Source: Robiginitomaculum sp. (GTDB taxonomy: Bacteria; Pseudomonadota; Alphaproteobacteria; Caulobacterales; Maricaulaceae). Taken from it: 64,000 nucleotides of DNA. A program made the position numbers and the translations under genes. Below, in pieces: positions 61,821 through 64,000 of the stretch. Numbering within the stretch: position 1 is the first letter of the stretch; each line of letters begins with the position of its first letter. Under the pieces are notes generated by a model, which did no database searches, was not told the DNA's origin, and worked only from the letters and a program-made list of their open reading frames with translations. The DNA lies in assembly GCA_021776635.1 (NCBI GenBank), contig JAJFFN010000021.1:1-64000 (forward strand), written 5' to 3'.

Positions 61821-63581
61821 GTGAAAGTTTTTCATAGATTTTGGTCTGGAGCGTTACCCGATAGTTTTAAAGATTATGCGCGCGCAAGGATTTTAACCCG
61901 CGGCAGTGCGGCATTGTCTGCACTGGCAGCATTATTGCTGGGCGGTGTGCTGTGCTTTGCCCTATGGCAAGTTGGAAAAGACCCGAACATACGTTTTTGG
62001 TTGGTCGCATTATATCTGTGTGTAATTAGCGGATTTATACTGCGCACACGACAGGCCCTATCAGCCGTCTTCACGGTTGATATCCTCATTGGGTTTTTGT
62101 GGTTAATTGCTGTATTCGTGTTTTTCCCAACTGCGCCGGAAGGCTTACAGATTTTCTTTGCTCTTGTTGTCTTAGGTGCAGCGTTGTGTGCAGCTATTTT
62201 CCAATCTAATTTTTTGCCAGCCTGTATGGCTGTTATAGGCTTGGCTTTACCGACCTTAGCTGTGCGTTATTTTTTGCAAATGGGGGAGGAAAAGTTACTC
62301 TTGCCCATTTTTCTCTTGGTTGGTTGGCTGGTTGCTTTGGGATTGGCCTGGTTCTTACATAGAGCATTTTTAAGCCGCACCACACTCCAATTTGAAAAAG
62401 ATATTTTGCTACAAAGTGTTGAAGATAAAATTGCAGAACTTGACCAATTGCGTAAAAAGGAAAAAGAGGCAAGGCAAGATGCAGACAGTGCCAATGCGGC
62501 TAAGTCCCGGTTTTTAGCACATGCAAGCCACGATCTTCGCCAACCCTTACATGCCGTTGGGTTGTTGCTCGCAACTATTTCCGACAAAGGGCAAAGCAAG
62601 CAAGTTAAAAAAGTGTTGTCGCGGGTCAGTCAATCGCTCGACGTACTTTCGGATTTATTTGATTCGTTACTGGATGTTGCACTGTTAGACACGGGGCAGG
62701 TTGATGTGAACATTTCCGTCTTCCCTGTAAATGATATTTTGAAAAATGTAGTGCAGGACTTTGAAAGCACAGCAAAGCAAAACGGCGTATCTCTACGCAT
62801 ATCTACTTCCTCGCTATTGTTAAGTTCCGATCCTGTAATCGTACGGCGTATGGTACAAAACTTGGTGTCAAATGCCATTGCCCACGCCCATAACAGCCGT
62901 GTTTTGGTTGGTGTGCGCAGACAAAAACATACGATACGCATAGAGGTTCATGATACCGGCGAAGGTATTGCCAACGAAGACCAAAAACGAATTTTTGAAG
63001 AGTTCACAAAAGTCGGAACCCGCAAACCCAAAAATGATATGCCCGGTTTGGGCTTGGGCTTGGCAATCGTGCAAAGATTGGCAAATATTGTAAAAGCACA
63101 CATTAGCGTAAAATCTACAGTGGGGAAGGGCAGTGTGTTTTGCATTGAAAATCTGACGCGGGCAAAGGTGAATACAATGCCCACCAATTCTGTCATTATG
63201 GACAACAAAACCAAGGCTCAGAAAGCGGCCCACATTGCTATATTGGATGATGATATTGAAATTCTACAAGCGACAGAAAGCCTTGTTACAAAATGGGGAT
63301 TTATTGCTGATATTCACACATCGTATAATCCGGAAACGCTCAAATGCCCTGATATTATCTTATGTGATTACGAGCTCAAGCAGCCCTTAAATGGTGTTGA
63401 GGTCATTATGGCAATAAGAAACAATTTTTGTCGTAAAATTCCAGCAATTTTAATCACTGGTAATAATAGCAAAGAACTGGTTTTACAAGCTAAAGACCAA
63501 GACCTACCTATTTTGTATAAACCCGTTAAGCCGGTGCAATTACGTTCAATCTTGCTGACTACACTTTCAGATGACACTTAA
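61821..63581 (+). CDS. Hybrid histidine kinase with C-terminal receiver
   Basis: 586 residues. About six membrane helices (about 30-190) without a large sensor domain, a coiled coil (about 195-225), HisKA with FLAHASHDLRQPLHAVGLLL (His near 238), HATPase_c (VSNAIAHA, HDTGEGIANEDQKRIFEEF, GLGLGLAIVQRL), and a C-terminal receiver (about 470-586) with ILDDD and the acceptor Asp in IILCDYEL. The start is a GTG directly after the regulator's stop. The ASHDLRQPLHA type commonly works with LuxR-type regulators. Confidence 0.9.
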   Translation: MKVFHRFWSGALPDSFKDYARARILTRGSAALSALAALLLGGVLCFALWQVGKDPNIRFWLVALYLCVISGFILRTRQALSAVFTVDILIGFLWLIAVFVFFPTAPEGLQIFFALVVLGAALCAAIFQSNFLPACMAVIGLALPTLAVRYFLQMGEEKLLLPIFLLVGWLVALGLAWFLHRAFLSRTTLQFEKDILLQSVEDKIAELDQLRKKEKEARQDADSANAAKSRFLAHASHDLRQPLHAVGLLLATISDKGQSKQVKKVLSRVSQSLDVLSDLFDSLLDVALLDTGQVDVNISVFPVNDILKNVVQDFESTAKQNGVSLRISTSSLLLSSDPVIVRRMVQNLVSNAIAHAHNSRVLVGVRRQKHTIRIEVHDTGEGIANEDQKRIFEEFTKVGTRKPKNDMPGLGLGLAIVQRLANIVKAHISVKSTVGKGSVFCIENLTRAKVNTMPTNSVIMDNKTKAQKAAHIAILDDDIEILQATESLVTKWGFIADIHTSYNPETLKCPDIILCDYELKQPLNGVEVIMAIRNNFCRKIPAILITGNNSKELVLQAKDQDLPILYKPVKPVQLRSILLTTLSDDT

Positions 63582-63629
63582 AGTGATTTGTGTTATGAGA
63601 ACCAACGATTTGAATAATCGGGGCGAAAT

Positions 63630-64000
63630 ATGAACACTAATAAAACTTTAGACGGTCGCTCGAAGAGCGCCGCAAAAGACTTAAATGCACTTCGCAAAAA
63701 CATGAGCGCCAATGATGCCAGTGGACTGGGCGCTCAAATACTGACATTTATCATCGTTGTTCTATTTATTGGCATAGCTGGATTCTGGTTCTTGCGGGGC
63801 GATAAATCTGCAAATTCAATCTTAGTTTATGCAGGTAGCTTTAGTGTTACAGGGGCTCAGGAAAAGGAACTGTGGCTCGGAGAGGCGACAGAGCAAGCCG
63901 TTAAATCGTATTTGAACGTTGGAGAGAGGCTACACATTATTGGCCGTCCTGATGTAAATACAGTACCCAAAAACCCGATTGGTACAGATTGGATAATGTC
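63630..64000 (+). CDS. Membrane protein, cut by window end
   Basis: The frame opens at an ATG at 63630 after GGGGCG and runs off the end (123 codons seen). A cytoplasmic N-terminus of about 45 residues is followed by one membrane segment (ILTFIIVVLFIGIAGFWFL) and a start of a periplasmic domain (VYAGSFSVTGAQEKELWLGE). Not recognised. It follows the hybrid kinase by 48 bases and may belong to that operon. Confidence 0.6.
   Translation, partial: MNTNKTLDGRSKSAAKDLNALRKNMSANDASGLGAQILTFIIVVLFIGIAGFWFLRGDKSANSILVYAGSFSVTGAQEKELWLGEATEQAVKSYLNVGERLHIIGRPDVNTVPKNPIGTDWIM

Overview
The window is chromosomal DNA of an alphaproteobacterium with moderate to low GC. The clues are a class I lysyl-tRNA synthetase, an lptC-lptA-lptB locus, rpmI-rplT without infC beside it, a complex I NDUFA9-like protein, the UPF0145 pair and several S24/XRE and FemAB-like families usual in that class. 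A marine, prosthecate-type lineage (Maricaulales/Hyphomonadales) is my best guess, but there is no rRNA here to prove it. Coding density is high and most genes are ordinary housekeeping genes.

Layout. (1) 0.3-7.8 kb: a minus-strand block of seven poorly characterised genes: a coiled-coil protein, a 405-residue unknown, an AAA+ ATPase, a 441-residue unknown and three small or membrane proteins, one an M50-type metalloprotease. (2) 8-18.5 kb: an S24-like repressor without its catalytic serine, lysyl-tRNA synthetase, HIT, FemAB-like and RidA proteins, a nitroreductase, a likely small RNA, isovaleryl-CoA dehydrogenase, an ATP-grasp protein, adenosine kinase, and L35/L20. (3) 18.6-26.8 kb: a gluzincin-TPR protein, a truncated haemoglobin, two UPF0145 proteins, an NDUFA9-like protein, RNase D and the LPS transport genes lptC, two tandem lptA-like genes and lptB, then a site-2 protease. 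(4) 26.8-32.5 kb: the complete branched-chain 2-oxoacid dehydrogenase operon (E1 alpha, E1 beta, E2, E3) with a divergent Lrp-type regulator. With isovaleryl-CoA dehydrogenase this points to leucine/valine/isoleucine breakdown. (5) 33-42.6 kb: an accessory region with a tubulin-tyrosine-ligase-like (TTL) protein fused to PqqD-like and HPr-kinase-like segments. It is divergent from an exported cytochrome c with a long Glu/Ala/Lys/Pro repeat, followed by a second cytochrome with a TolA-like helix and three AT-rich genes for an exported trypsin-like protease and two envelope unknowns. (6) 43.2-50.1 kb: a compact complete-looking his operon (yerC-like, hisG, hisD, a hisC-hisB fusion, hisH, hisA, hisF, hisIE). 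(7) 50.2-60.7 kb: a segment bounded by 31-bp near-identical direct repeats, holding three gene remnants, a DUF6326-like membrane protein, a histidine kinase/response regulator pair and a 1,869-residue autotransporter adhesin. (8) 60.7-64 kb: short tandem repeats, a second regulator/hybrid kinase pair and a gene cut by the window end.

The most interesting part is region 5. A eukaryote-like TTL ligase, a family whose known members attach amino acids to protein tails, is encoded head to head with an exported haem protein whose most striking feature is a glutamate-rich tail-like repeat. Also unusual are the HisC-HisB fusion, an element exactly 41 codons long that duplicated the E1 beta/E2 junction of the bkd operon, the tandem LptA paralogues with a shared cysteine motif, and the direct repeats framing the autotransporter region.
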